From: Brachycybe producta
Lineage: Eukaryota > Arthropoda > Diplopoda > Playtdesmida > Andrognathidae
NCBI GenBank assembly: GCA_036925085.1
Contig: JAUPFP010000019.1
Span: 3,920,001-3,984,000, forward strand
Reading direction: 5' to 3'
Length of the DNA stretch: 64,000 bases
Shown: positions 9,922-19,234 of the stretch, in pieces
Layout of the letters: every line of letters begins with the position of its first letter
Position numbering within the stretch: position 1 is the first letter of the stretch
Translations under genes and position numbers: made by a program
Notes under the pieces: generated by a model
Seen by the model: only the letters and a program-made list of their open reading frames with translations
Databases searched by the model: none
Told to the model about the DNA's origin: nothing

Positions 9922-11058
9922 TTAAGTGATCAGCCGCTGGTGGGGTGTGAAGGCGGGGTAACTTGTGTACCTTACCACCACCACCACTCGTAAATTTACC
10001 CGTTTTAACGGGAGCGGATACTGGAGCTTCGATTTATTCTCCACTCGCCGGTCTCTTCCATCAGGTTGGGCAAGAGCTACAGCTGGAAGACCCACCGCCG
10101 GAGTAAGCATACTCATAGCAGTCATACGGGCTTTCAGCTGGGCCTCTCTCTCTATAAGAGCCTTCACTTTCGCAGCTATCCGTGCAGCTCCGGACTTTCT
10201 CTTGCATTTCCTGATGCAGTCCTTCCTTGCTTGCATGGCCGGAATATCCCGCTGGTCCACATGGTCTTCTTCTTTGGCTGTGGTCTTAGCCACAGCCTCC
10301 AAAGGTCTTGGAACGGTGGAGAGAACACTGTGGGGGCCCGCCAATGATGGTCTACCCACGGTGGTCACACCACGCCCGTCAGACTCCAAAGAGTCCTCTG
10401 TGGCCTGGTAACGGCTCTGCCACTGCTGTCCTTTTGCATTACCACCGCCGAAGGTCGGACAATCACGGTCATCACCCTGATTCACGGCTTTCAGGCGGTA
10501 GCAATCGCTCTTTTCCGGGTTCTTGCCGTCCAATTTCTGCTGACTTTGGGCATCCCCAAAGTTCACGGTATTCAGACAGTTTGAACCCATCGGAAGAGCG
10601 CCTTTCGCTCCAGTGGAACCAGCACGACAACAGCCATGACAGTTCCACTTCTCCAACCATGTGTCCAGACGGTCCATGACGGTCTGACACATGGTGGAAC
10701 AGGCATCTACGGTAGCCGGTCTATTCCTCTGCCTGTCCTTTCCCTGGTAACTTGCCGGAGGAGGGGCATCTGACCGTGGACGGGTGCCTGAATCTTCTTC
10801 AGCCGCCTCAACCTTGGTTACCACGGCGGTTTCACCATTGTCCACCTTTTTAGGGGTAGACACCCGGTGGGTCACCGAAAGAATAGACTGACCTGGAGGA
10901 GCCTTCACGTTAATGCTAACGTGAATGGAAATGGTGGTCTTCCCGGAAATTTCCTTCCGTTCAGTTAGACAACCCATGGTGGGTCGCTCATGGGTTTTCT
11001 CAAAAAACCGGGCGGTTCCCACATGCAGGCAAGTCTGGCTGCCTCCTCTCCCAGCCAT
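9922..11058 (-). CDS. gypsy third ORF (378 codons); function unknown
   Basis: Open from an ATG 105 bases after the integrase stop, on the same strand and with the same GC-rich codon use. It begins MAGRGGSQTCLHVG and has a beta-like stretch (TTISIHVSINVKAPPG), a Cys-rich patch (WNCHGCC) and a basic helical stretch (CIRKCKRKSG to IEREAQLKARM). No signal peptide or membrane anchor is visible, so I do not call it an envelope. The first part is recognisable again after the integrase of the plus-strand copy at 62862-63080 (MVGRG start, SSITFNVKDFTVNVFPP later). The ORF is therefore a regular part of this family and not chance. Its function is unknown; a regulatory or nucleic-acid-binding role is only a guess. 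Confidence 0.6.
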   Translation of the reverse strand: MAGRGGSQTCLHVGTARFFEKTHERPTMGCLTERKEISGKTTISIHVSINVKAPPGQSILSVTHRVSTPKKVDNGETAVVTKVEAAEEDSGTRPRSDAPPPASYQGKDRQRNRPATVDACSTMCQTVMDRLDTWLEKWNCHGCCRAGSTGAKGALPMGSNCLNTVNFGDAQSQQKLDGKNPEKSDCYRLKAVNQGDDRDCPTFGGGNAKGQQWQSRYQATEDSLESDGRGVTTVGRPSLAGPHSVLSTVPRPLEAVAKTTAKEEDHVDQRDIPAMQARKDCIRKCKRKSGAARIAAKVKALIEREAQLKARMTAMSMLTPAVGLPAVALAQPDGRDRRVENKSKLQYPLPLKRVNLRVVVVVRYTSYPAFTPHQRLIT

Positions 11059-11162
11059 CTGCCCAAACTAGCGGACGACTGGCTCTCTCCCACCAGGGCA
11101 GGGGTTCATTGAGCTTACCCTGGAGCGTTTCAAGCCCAATCCTAGGGGAAAACCCACTCACC

Positions 11163-11802
11163 TCAAACATCCTCGGTCTCCGCGGACGGAGATTGTACCG
11201 AGGTTGAGGGGGTCATCCACCTCAGAGTCAGTAGACTCCGAAGAAATGGATGGTGGTTTGGCATCGGAGTCACATTACTCCCCGCCGAAGCCTCCGGTTT
11301 AGCATCCTTATCGCTGCCTGCATCGGAGGAGGTTTCTGAGACTCCAAGTCCATCTTCCTCTCTCACGGTGCGGGTGGGTACGTATGGTTTCAGGTTGTCG
11401 ACATGAAACTGGTCTCCCACATTCCGACCATACCCATCTATGAATTCTACCTCGTAGACTAGGTCGGAGTACTGCGACACAACCGTACCATGTTCAGCTT
11501 TATATGTTAAACTCCATTTGTTCGCTTGGCCGAGCTTCCCAGCTTGGTCCCTAATCCACACCTGTGCTCCAGGTGGGTATAGGGGTGGCTGCACTCAGCC
11601 AGTCATACTGCTCCTTTTGCCTTCTTTGAGCAGCGGTCAATTTCTGACGTGCCTGCTCCTTCACGGCTTGCTGGTCAGGCAAGTCGCGGATCGGACCATC
11701 CGGAATTAGGTTATCAACACCCATCTGAGGCTCACGGCCAAACAACAACTGATATGGAGAGACCTGCGTACTCTCCTGCATGGCAGTGTTATAAGCCCAC
11801 AC
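11163..11802 (-). pseudogene. gypsy integrase C-terminal region
   Basis: Two overlapping frames, 11802-11551 and 11594-11163. The first has the typical end of the core domain (MWAYNTAMQESTQVSPYQLL, then FGREPQ). The second has the C-terminal chromatin/DNA-binding part (PPGAQVWIRDQAGKL, then QFHVDNLKPY) and a low-complexity tail ending in a stop. A frameshift near 11570 separates them. The tail is closely matched at 62460-62760. Confidence 0.75.
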
Positions 11803-11868
11803 AGCGGGCCGTAATTTGTCCCACCAATCACGCTGTTCCTTTAACGGATCAAGGTACCGCTTGATGGT

Positions 11869-12309
11869 TTACATTACGGTCTTGTTCGTACGCTCCGTAA
11901 GCCCATTAGCTTGCGGATGGTACGCCGTCGTGAAGTGATGTGCTATGTTATAGCGCTCCCGGAACTTCAGCAGGACTTTGCTGGAGAACTGGGACCCACG
12001 ATCCGAAATAAGAGCTTTCGGTGTACCATACACCAAAACGATCTTGTCCTTCAAGAACTTCACAACACAAGCGGCCGTGGCCCTTCGCACCGCTCTCGCC
12101 ACACCGTACCGAGGGAAATAGTCAACCATGGTTAATACATAGGTGACTCCACCCACGGAGGCAGGAAACGGCCCAATGAAGTCCATTTCCCAGGTGTGAA
12201 CTGGGTTCTTCAGCACAATCGGTTGCAGAAATCCCTGACTTCTTGCGAACTGTCGCGCTCGTTGACACACCAAACACGACTTAATGTATTCGGTGGTGTC
12301 ACACTTCAT
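11869..12309 (-). pseudogene. gypsy integrase catalytic core
   Basis: This is the retroviral-type DDE integrase core. CLVCQRAR completes the zinc-binding domain. WEMDFIGPFP carries the first catalytic Asp, LISDRGSQF the second, and HPQANGLTERTNKTVM the Glu region. It enables insertion of the cDNA. The reading stops at TVM, and the next part continues in another frame at 11802, so the gene is broken between 11869 and 11802. Confidence 0.85.
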
Positions 12310-12663
12310 ACCGATCCAGTAGAAGCGTGAGCATAGTCGCTGGTCTTAAACATCCCGAAGTGACCAGCTTCGGGAGTGTCATGCAGCTTCCTCAGACAGA
12401 AAGCCCGGCATGACGCAGGCACTACCAGTACGGTTCGCAACCGATCCTGGATGGATCTGATGGCATACAACAAGTCGTCTGCCATCACAAACAGCCCGGA
12501 GGGCCGAGTTGGGGTCAGTGGTGATTTCCTTCACCACCTTTGCGCACCAGCCATCGGCTGCCTGCTCCTCGACCCAATCCACCTTCGTGCGGACTAGGTA
12601 AATCACCTCACTTACGTCAGACTCGATGTATTCAGGTAAAGAAAGGTCCGCAACATCACGCAC
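12306..12663 (-). pseudogene. gypsy integrase N-terminal zinc-binding region
   Basis: Two frames, 12663-12379 and 12488-12306. They carry YIESDVSEVIYLVRTKVDWV, then LRKLHDTPEAGHFG with the two His of the HHCC motif; the two Cys lie in the next ORF. The frame breaks near 12430 and again at 12310. It is homologous to the isolated plus-strand piece at 4246-4560. Confidence 0.75.
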
Positions 12664-12674
12664 AAGATACCGAC

Positions 12675-14807
12675 TCAGTCAGCGTCCACGTGGAGTGTTC
12701 TCTTCTTAAACTGAACCTTGAACCGGTACTCTTGCAATTGCATCTGCCAACGCCCCAACCTGCCTTGCAAGTTCTTGGTGGTCAGCAGAGCACAAAGAGC
12801 ATGGTGATCTGTTACGATCACGAACTCCCGGTTGAAGAGGTAAGGACGGAATTTACCCACAGCAAACACAATCGCCAAGCACTCCTGCTCGGTGACAGAA
12901 TACCGTGTCTCTGCTCCTTTCATGAGCCGGCTTGAGTAGGCCAGAACACGGGGGAACTTGTCCTCCGGCAACTTCTGGTAGACTACGACACCCAAACCGT
13001 ACCCACTAGTGTCGGTATGGATCATTACCTCACCACGTGGATCATACATGGTGAGTACCAGCGCTTCGGTTAAAAATGCCTTTAACCGAGCAAACGCTAG
13101 TTTGCACTGATCCGACCATTCAAAGGACGCATCCTTCTTTGTCAGTTCATGCAAAGGTCTTGCTACGTTGGCGAAGTCCTTGATGAACCTCCAGTAGTAA
13201 CCGGCCAGTCCGAGAAAACTTCGGACGCCTGTCACCGTTGTCGGTACATCGAAGTCCTGGACTGTTCTTACGAGACTTGGGTCTGGAGCAACTCCCTTGG
13301 CACTCACTACGTGACCGAGATAACGCACTTTGTCAAAGCCGAAGAAACATTTCTTCGGCTGGAGTTTTAGCTCCGCCCCTCGTAACAGTCCCAGGGCAGT
13401 GGCCAATCTCCCAAGAAACTGCTCGAATGTGTTCCCGAAGACGATATCGTCTAGGTACACCAGACAAGTCTCCCACTTATGTTCTGCCAATAAGAGGTCT
13501 AGCGCTCTCTGCATGGTGGTTGGAGCATTACAGAGTCCGAAAGGCATTTTCCGGAACTCAAACAGACCTTGAGAGCAAATAAATGCCGTCTTCTCAATGT
13601 CTGGCTCAGCCATCCGAACCTGCCAGTAACCACTAGCCAGGTCCAAGGTAGCGAAGAACTTCGCACCGGCCAATGAGTCGAGCGCATCATCGATGCGAGG
13701 TAACAGATACTGATCCAGCTTCATCTGCGCATTCAGTTTCCGGTAGTCCACGCAAAAACGAAAGCCACCATCCTTCTTGCGAACAAGCATGATAGGGCTC
13801 GCGTACGGACTATGCGAAGGTTGGATGACGCCTGCATCCAACATCTTCGCCACCTCTTCCTTCTCGATCGCACGGGCCGCTGGAGCAGTTCGACGCAATC
13901 CTTCTCGCACCGGAGGTTGCCCACCGGTATCAATCGTATGTTCCACCAAGGAGGTTTCACCCAACTCGGTGTAATCAAACGCAAAATGATCCCGGTGCTC
14001 TAGTAGGAACTCTCGAAGTTGCCTTGCCTCCTCAGGCTTCAGATTGGGACCAATCTTAAGACATTCTATGAGGGTAGGAGCCGTCGTCACGTTGAGGACC
14101 TGGTTTCCGCATCCGGACGGCCCTCTCAATTTTGACTTGGCCTCCTCTTGTCGAACTGTCGCATGAGTGGGGCCTCCCCCTCTCAACTCAGACGGCTCTT
14201 CCAGCCCTACCACAAGGGCAGCCTCCACAGCTTGAGCCATGGCCACACCCTCCTCTGTCTCCAGGGCTATGGGTGCCTCTCCCACGTTCTCAAGCCAGAT
14301 ATTGTACTGGCATAACCTGTTGGCTTCGGCAATCCCTGCCACAGCCAACACACCACGTCCACCCAAGGCTTTGCGGTGTGGCTCTACGAGAAGCAGCTGG
14401 CCAGGGCCGGCATGCTCTACCAACCCCACTGATACAACACGTCGTATGTGAGGTGGTAGCCAGACATTTTCCCTCAGTCGCAGAGAACAAACTTCCCCGC
14501 TCCCGATAGGAACTCTGGTCTCGTGCAACTCTGGTGAAACAAGGTTCACCCACCCGTCAACCTTCTCAAGCGTCGGCGGGACTTCTGGGAGTTGCCGTCC
14601 CTGTGGCCGAGCCTCAGGTATCGGCGGTGGAACTGATTCCACCTCTACAGGTTTCCCAAACACTTGATCAGTGTAAGCGACTTGAAGGGCATCTGGATGT
14701 GTGGTCCAGACATCCTCCCGGAAATACACTTTCCGGTGCACGATATCCACCATCAGGCTGAAGCGTGTGGCATGATTAATGCCCAAAATCGCTTCGCTCC
14801 TCCCCAA
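12675..14807 (-). CDS. pol: gypsy reverse transcriptase and RNase H (pol)
   Basis: A 710-codon open frame. The N-terminal ~60 residues finish the protease (EAILGINHATRF). A linker of about 200 residues follows, then the RT: SPYASPIMLVRKKDGGFRFC, MPFGLCNAPTTMQ and the catalytic VYLDDIVFG. The RNase H domain follows, with HTDTSGYGLG, RYSVTEQECLAIVFA and TDHHALCAL. It copies the element RNA to DNA, primed at the primer site. RT and RNase H are open throughout with all core motifs, so this copy is recent. The frame ends at 12675 just after RNase H, where intact relatives run on into integrase, so one frameshift or stop separates them. The frame overlaps the protease ORF by 32 bases. Confidence 0.9.
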   Translation of the reverse strand: MGRSEAILGINHATRFSLMVDIVHRKVYFREDVWTTHPDALQVAYTDQVFGKPVEVESVPPPIPEARPQGRQLPEVPPTLEKVDGWVNLVSPELHETRVPIGSGEVCSLRLRENVWLPPHIRRVVSVGLVEHAGPGQLLLVEPHRKALGGRGVLAVAGIAEANRLCQYNIWLENVGEAPIALETEEGVAMAQAVEAALVVGLEEPSELRGGGPTHATVRQEEAKSKLRGPSGCGNQVLNVTTAPTLIECLKIGPNLKPEEARQLREFLLEHRDHFAFDYTELGETSLVEHTIDTGGQPPVREGLRRTAPAARAIEKEEVAKMLDAGVIQPSHSPYASPIMLVRKKDGGFRFCVDYRKLNAQMKLDQYLLPRIDDALDSLAGAKFFATLDLASGYWQVRMAEPDIEKTAFICSQGLFEFRKMPFGLCNAPTTMQRALDLLLAEHKWETCLVYLDDIVFGNTFEQFLGRLATALGLLRGAELKLQPKKCFFGFDKVRYLGHVVSAKGVAPDPSLVRTVQDFDVPTTVTGVRSFLGLAGYYWRFIKDFANVARPLHELTKKDASFEWSDQCKLAFARLKAFLTEALVLTMYDPRGEVMIHTDTSGYGLGVVVYQKLPEDKFPRVLAYSSRLMKGAETRYSVTEQECLAIVFAVGKFRPYLFNREFVIVTDHHALCALLTTKNLQGRLGRWQMQLQEYRFKVQFKKRTLHVDAD

Positions 14808-15489
14808 GAAGAGATGCCTGGATGGTCTTCTGGTGGATGGTCAAGTCCACCAACGCAACACCTTCTACTACAATGGTGTGCCCACCCATGCCAAATAGGC
14901 ATGACGGTACCGCCAGTACCTCAACGGGCAACCCCATCGCTTGTGCCGCCTTCATGCTCAGAATCGAGACTTTGGCTCCCGTGTCCACGATCATCTCCAC
15001 CAGGAGGTGATCACCAATGGACACGTACACCCCTGGTGCCACCCGAGAATATGCCCGGCTCTGCAATTCAGGATTGGGAACCCGTGAGTTCCCACCATCG
15101 AACTTCTGCCCCACGTACACATCACCATCCACACAGGACGTTAACACCAGACGAGCAGAAGTCGGGGGTCCAGCCTCACTATCTTGAGACTCCCCCAGCC
15201 CGGCGGAAGGTATGGGCACACCAACTCTTCCCACCTGCTCGATGAGTGCACGATCCAGCACCTCACCACTAGGCATATAGGGTGATGGGGCAAACCAGTT
15301 ATCCAACTGGGATACCATGGCCTCCAATGTGGAGCATGGCGTCGGAAATACCCACTTGGTAACTTCCGGGTCAGCAGACCTTGACAGAGGCACCCCTGCT
15401 CCTCGCAGCACATCCACATACCTGGAGACTGACCGAAGGTATGTCCCTTCATCACAGTGCCGATGATGTCGGTCACCTGAGTTAAGCAT
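14776..15489 (-). CDS. gypsy protease region
   Basis: A 237-codon open frame with the retropepsin motif MIVDTGAKVSILS about 165 residues in, and a flap-like FGMGGHTIVVEG after it. It processes Gag-Pol. The first ~130 residues are a linker after the nucleocapsid. The end runs out of frame at 14776 while the continuation is in the RT frame from 14807. This may be a mutation or a frame change in translation; the sequence alone does not decide. Confidence 0.8.
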   Translation of the reverse strand: MLNSGDRHHRHCDEGTYLRSVSRYVDVLRGAGVPLSRSADPEVTKWVFPTPCSTLEAMVSQLDNWFAPSPYMPSGEVLDRALIEQVGRVGVPIPSAGLGESQDSEAGPPTSARLVLTSCVDGDVYVGQKFDGGNSRVPNPELQSRAYSRVAPGVYVSIGDHLLVEMIVDTGAKVSILSMKAAQAMGLPVEVLAVPSCLFGMGGHTIVVEGVALVDLTIHQKTIQASLLGEERSDFGH

Positions 15490-15506
15490 TTCCGGTCGCT
15501 CATCAC

Positions 15507-15800
15507 TCAGTATGGTGGCGACCGGCGGCGGTTTAACGAAGACGTTTCTTCGTTATTCTCCATGAGTCTGTAGTAGAACTGGCCATCGATTATGGTGGCC
15601 AGGTACTTTCGACCCTTCAGCCACACCGGCGCGAAGCCTGGCGTTGGCTGGAGCTTCTGGCTTGCACCAGGCTTCACTCCGGCAACATGTCCCTTTGCCC
15701 CAGCATCGGGACAGTCTCGTCTCAGGTGCCCCATTTGGTTGCACCCAAAACACGGGCCAACTCGCCGGAGTGATCCTCCTGACCCACGGTCCGACCACAA
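15507..15800 (-). CDS. gag: gypsy Gag nucleocapsid part (zinc knuckle)
   Basis: Contains one CCHC zinc knuckle, CFGCNQMGHLRRDC, with C-x2-C-x4-H-x4-C spacing. It binds element RNA in the particle. The knuckle is about 22 residues into the open part, with a Gly/Pro-rich tail. It is out of frame with the upstream capsid part. The frame ends at 15507, and the protease frame opens at 15489. Confidence 0.8.
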   Translation of the reverse strand: MWSDRGSGGSLRRVGPCFGCNQMGHLRRDCPDAGAKGHVAGVKPGASQKLQPTPGFAPVWLKGRKYLATIIDGQFYYRLMENNEETSSLNRRRSPPY

Positions 15801-15867
15801 GGCGTTGCCACCGGCTGTCCTCCACCAGAGCTTGCCTGCCTCCCTCTCTTCTTACTCCTGGTTTTGG

Positions 15868-16161
15868 TCACTGCTTTGTCTGACTTGGACGGTGCAGCGG
15901 CTTTCGCATCTGACATGTTCGAAGAGGAAGCTTTGGCAGAGCTCCCAGAGCTAGCCGTAGAACCATAGGGTCCAGAGGAACCACTCGTGTACGGGCAGGT
16001 AATCTACCTGCCGTCAGCATATCGGCTTCAACAAGCCATGCCCTACAGGCAAATACCTCTACCATCTCGGCCTGGAAACCGAACATTTGATCAGTGATGG
16101 CCGTCAGGAGCTTCTGATTGAAACGAATGAGCCGACAGCTCTCAGTTTTTTTCGGACACAC
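15868..16161 (-). pseudogene. gag: gypsy Gag, middle part, frameshifted
   Basis: Open, but in a different frame from the capsid part. Residues such as LIRFNQKLLTAITDQMFGF and the following helix-like stretch look like the C-terminal capsid half. Fragments of the expected frame (ESVQAFS-like) are found in the alternate frame near 16200, so at least two frameshifts have broken gag here. Confidence 0.5.
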
Positions 16162-16277
16162 GCGTTCTGACAGTTCAAAGAACCGCCAATAGAGAACGCT
16201 TGTACAGACTCGTGCGTACGCTGCTTCATCGTCTCAAACTCCGAGAAGCAGACACGAGCCTGATTGCTCGAACTGAA

Positions 16278-16760
16278 TCAGCTACTCATAGTCTCTTTCA
16301 GTTCAACCCAGGTGAGGTCCGGAAGAGTTTCCACCAACGAGGCGTAATACTCCTCCGCTGGACTATCAAGCAGGTACGTAAAGTAGCTGCACCTGGACTC
16401 ATCCGTCCAGTGCTGAGCCCGAGCCTTCGCTTCGAACATACAGAGGAAAGGCGCCATATCCTTTCTGCCATCGTAACGGACAAACGAGTGGACTGGGTTG
16501 AAAAACCCAAATGCCTGAACCTCCGTATGAACCGCTGGAGCGGACATCCAAGCAGCGGCACTAACCCTGCGAGGCGGCCTGCTCCGGTTTGCCGAAGTAT
16601 CAGACACGGATTCAGCTACCGAAGGTAATGCCAGGCGAACTGCCGGTTGCCGCACAGATGTGAGAGGAATTTCCCAGCCAACTCCACTTGGAATCGGTCG
16701 GTGTCGTCCCGTGGAGGTGCCAGCCTGGCAGTGAAAACCGTGGAACATCCCTCGGTTCAA
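16278..16760 (-). CDS. gag: gypsy Gag capsid N-terminal part
   Basis: 160 codons. The final third has the standard retrotransposon capsid pattern: FVRYDGRKDMAPFLCMFEAK, then WTDESRCSYFTYLLDSPAEE. Capsid protein assembles the virus-like particle. The first ~70 residues are low complexity, and the true start is uncertain because the leader is also open. It stops at TMSS, after which gag is out of frame. Confidence 0.75.
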   Translation of the reverse strand: MNRGMFHGFHCQAGTSTGRHRPIPSGVGWEIPLTSVRQPAVRLALPSVAESVSDTSANRSRPPRRVSAAAWMSAPAVHTEVQAFGFFNPVHSFVRYDGRKDMAPFLCMFEAKARAQHWTDESRCSYFTYLLDSPAEEYYASLVETLPDLTWVELKETMSS

Positions 16761-16789
16761 TCACCGACCGGGATAACCGTCCTTTCACC

Positions 16790-17757
16790 CGAAGGATGTC
16801 GATCCCCTAGGCGTTCTCCACGTGTTGCTGCTCGGAGAGTGTGGCCAAAAAGGCCCGTCCTTTCTGAGCAGTCTTGTGCGGGATTTCCACCAGCTCCCGA
16901 AGGAGTTGACCGCGATGTCCAACCGGACGGACGGTGGTGGAAGCCTAGACAACCGGCCGTGGCCGATCGCCATCCCCAATGAGATCACCGTCGGATCCAC
17001 TGTCTTCCAATGGATATTTTCTGGGGAGAATGTCACTGCGGCATTTCCGCACCGTGACCCATTCATCCCGGAAATCACCGTCCATGCTACCGTTCCGTAC
17101 CGCTGTTTCCAGTGGTACGCCCCCTTCTGCCCCAAGTGGACGGTCGACGGTGCGGCCACGTAACTCTAACCCCGCATCCGTACCGATTTCCCGACCTTCC
17201 GTCGGTAATTTCGGTCAATCCGGCCAAAACCACCAAGAAACGAGATCCCACCATCGAAAATGGTAAATTTACGGACCAAAGTCCGTAAAACACCGTAACA
17301 AACGTATGGAACCATGCAAAACCGCGGTATCACGGACAAAAGTCCGCACCCCACGGTGTAGTTGCGGTAAAAGCACTTCACAACCACTTTCCACCATGGC
17401 ACAACGGACAACCATCTGAAACCCTCGGTATAATTGCGGTTGAAAACCTCCGTGTAATTGCGGTTGAAAACCTCCGTAACCGCTTTCCACCACGGTACAA
17501 CGGACCAAGGTCCGAAACCCATGGTGAAATTACGGTCAAAAACCTCCGTAACTGCGTTCCACCATGGTACAACGGACCAAAGTCCGAAACCCACGATGAA
17601 ATTACGGTCAAAGAGGTAACCGAGGTTACCCAACGGTTTCTGTCGCCGTCCCACGGACCAAAATCCGTGCCCAGCAGCGTACTAACATGGCACAGTGATT
17701 TGACCGTCGAAACGGTCAAATCCACGGTCTAAAACCGTGCAAGAGGCTGGGTACGAG
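16790..17757 (-). repeat. gypsy leader hairpin array of the long minus-strand copy
   Basis: The same leader as at 3447-4245, on the other strand. Recognisable GGAC/GTCC hairpins lie near 17652-17669, 17572-17586, 17501-17514, 17331-17348 and 17270-17285, with weaker units between. Here the loop is often TTTG or TTTTGG. The promoter-distal part (16790-17220) has fewer hairpins and includes the text also seen at 61620-61700. Confidence 0.75.
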
Positions 17758-17775
17758 TACCCGGCGCCTCCACCA
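17758..17775 (-). other. primer-binding site of the long gypsy copy
   Basis: Reads TGGTGGAGGCGCCGGGTA on the minus strand, two bases after the LTR end, followed by CTCGTACCC. This gives the orientation of the element and marks 17778 as the LTR boundary. Confidence 0.75.
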
Positions 17776-17777
17776 AT

Positions 17778-19004
17778 TGTAACGACCCGACTGGTCCGTC
17801 ACAATACCTCAAATAAATTTGTATACAGTCGAAAGACTTTCCAAACTTACCCGGCTCCAGACTCCGATTACGGGGACGGGATCGTACCCGTAGCAGTCCT
17901 CTGCACGGTAACCTCTGGGTCACGTTGACTCCCACTGAGTCTCCCTCGCTGGACACGACAGACCGATCCACTGCCACAACAAGTCACGTCATCTTGTCGG
18001 CTCGCGGTGAGAGGTCTCACCGCGAGCCGACGCAAGTACCGGCCGACAAGATGACGAAAACGGATGGTGAAACCCCGTATAGTTTCCCCCTTCCCGGCGG
18101 TACTCCCCAATAACTGACACGACACAGTGTAAGAAGAAAATAAAATAGATGTTTATTAACACTTACTCAGTAAGTACATAGTAAGGCAAACAAAGCCACA
18201 CAAAGCACAATGGAGGCAAACAAAGCCACACAAAGCACAATGGAGGCCAACAAAGCCAACCAAAGACCAAAGAAGATCCAGAAGAACAAAGGAGGCCACC
18301 CTGGCCTCCAGCTGAGATCTTTTCCAGTCAATTGCCTACAACACACTGCCCAGATTCAATGGCTGACCAAGCCAATGAAACCTCCAGGTAACTCCACCTG
18401 GAGGGGACAGTGGATCGTGTCGGCTCGCGGTGAAACAGGAGTTTCACCGCGAGCCGACATGATTTACCGGCCGAAAGAGGTCGGAAAGGACGGTGGAGTT
18501 GAACCCAAACCGGCAACCCACCCTCCCGCGGTAAACCCCCAAGAAAAACACACGGACACAAAGTAAGATGAGTAAAAGTGTTTTAATTACACTTATGATG
18601 CATATTTTATGACAGTGATGATTATATACAAAAGCTGGCTGGTTAATTCAACCAGCCAGGCACTATACAAAAACAAAAGACCTAATGGCGAAGGCACACA
18701 AAAGACCACATGCCGGACAGTGGAGGTCACCCAGACCTCCACCCACAGGTCTAGTCAGAAGAGGTGCCTACAACACACTGCCCAGATCCTGTGGCTGACT
18801 AGGCCACAGGAAACGTCCAGGCAACTCCACCTGGAGGGGACAGAGGTCACATCTGACCTCTCACCCATAGACTTCATGGTGAGAGGTCTGCTGGCACCAA
18901 ATTGGCGTTCGTCCCAACAGCCTACTGTAGCTGTCAGGCAGACCACCGTAGGAAAATTCGTCTGCTCACTCAAAAATTAAAATTGAGCAGACCAGGTTGC
19001 CACA
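17778..19004 (-). repeat. gypsy 5' LTR of the long minus-strand copy
   Basis: Native reading starts TGTGGCAACCTGGTCTGC at 19004 and ends GGGTCGTTACA at 17778. At 1,227 bp it is longer than its relatives because a ~430-bp segment (R/U5 with hairpin and upstream part) is present twice (about 17990-18360 and 18400-18830). It contains two perfect GC-rich hairpins, 17996-18031 and 18419-18456. No partner LTR exists downstream of the coding part. Confidence 0.7.
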
Positions 19005-19234
19005 CCACCTGCAACAAAATGTCATCAGACCTAAAATCATGTACACATTCTGACGATGAATATGGAGTGATATGAAATTTCGATTTTTTAAAAACATAAT
19101 TTTTTTTAAAAAAAATCGAGATTCTTCTTTCTAGTTGTAGCATCTGAAAGGGAGATTATTCCTATTATTAAGGAGGGGTGTTTTTCTATGTTCTGTTATT
19201 ATATTTGTACTTACATGTACATGTAAGTGACTAA
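19005..19234. other. unassigned AT-rich spacer before the minisatellite
   Basis: It includes T- and A-runs around 19085-19115. I see no feature in it. Confidence 0.4.

Noticed and set aside
9922..11058. Calling the gypsy third ORF an envelope gene
   Set aside because: No signal peptide, no hydrophobic anchor and no glycosylation-rich ectodomain are visible.
14776..14807. Programmed frameshift between protease and RT
   Set aside because: The overlap fits, but gag and integrase in the same copy have several plain frameshifts, so mutation is as likely. No slippery heptamer plus structure was convincing.
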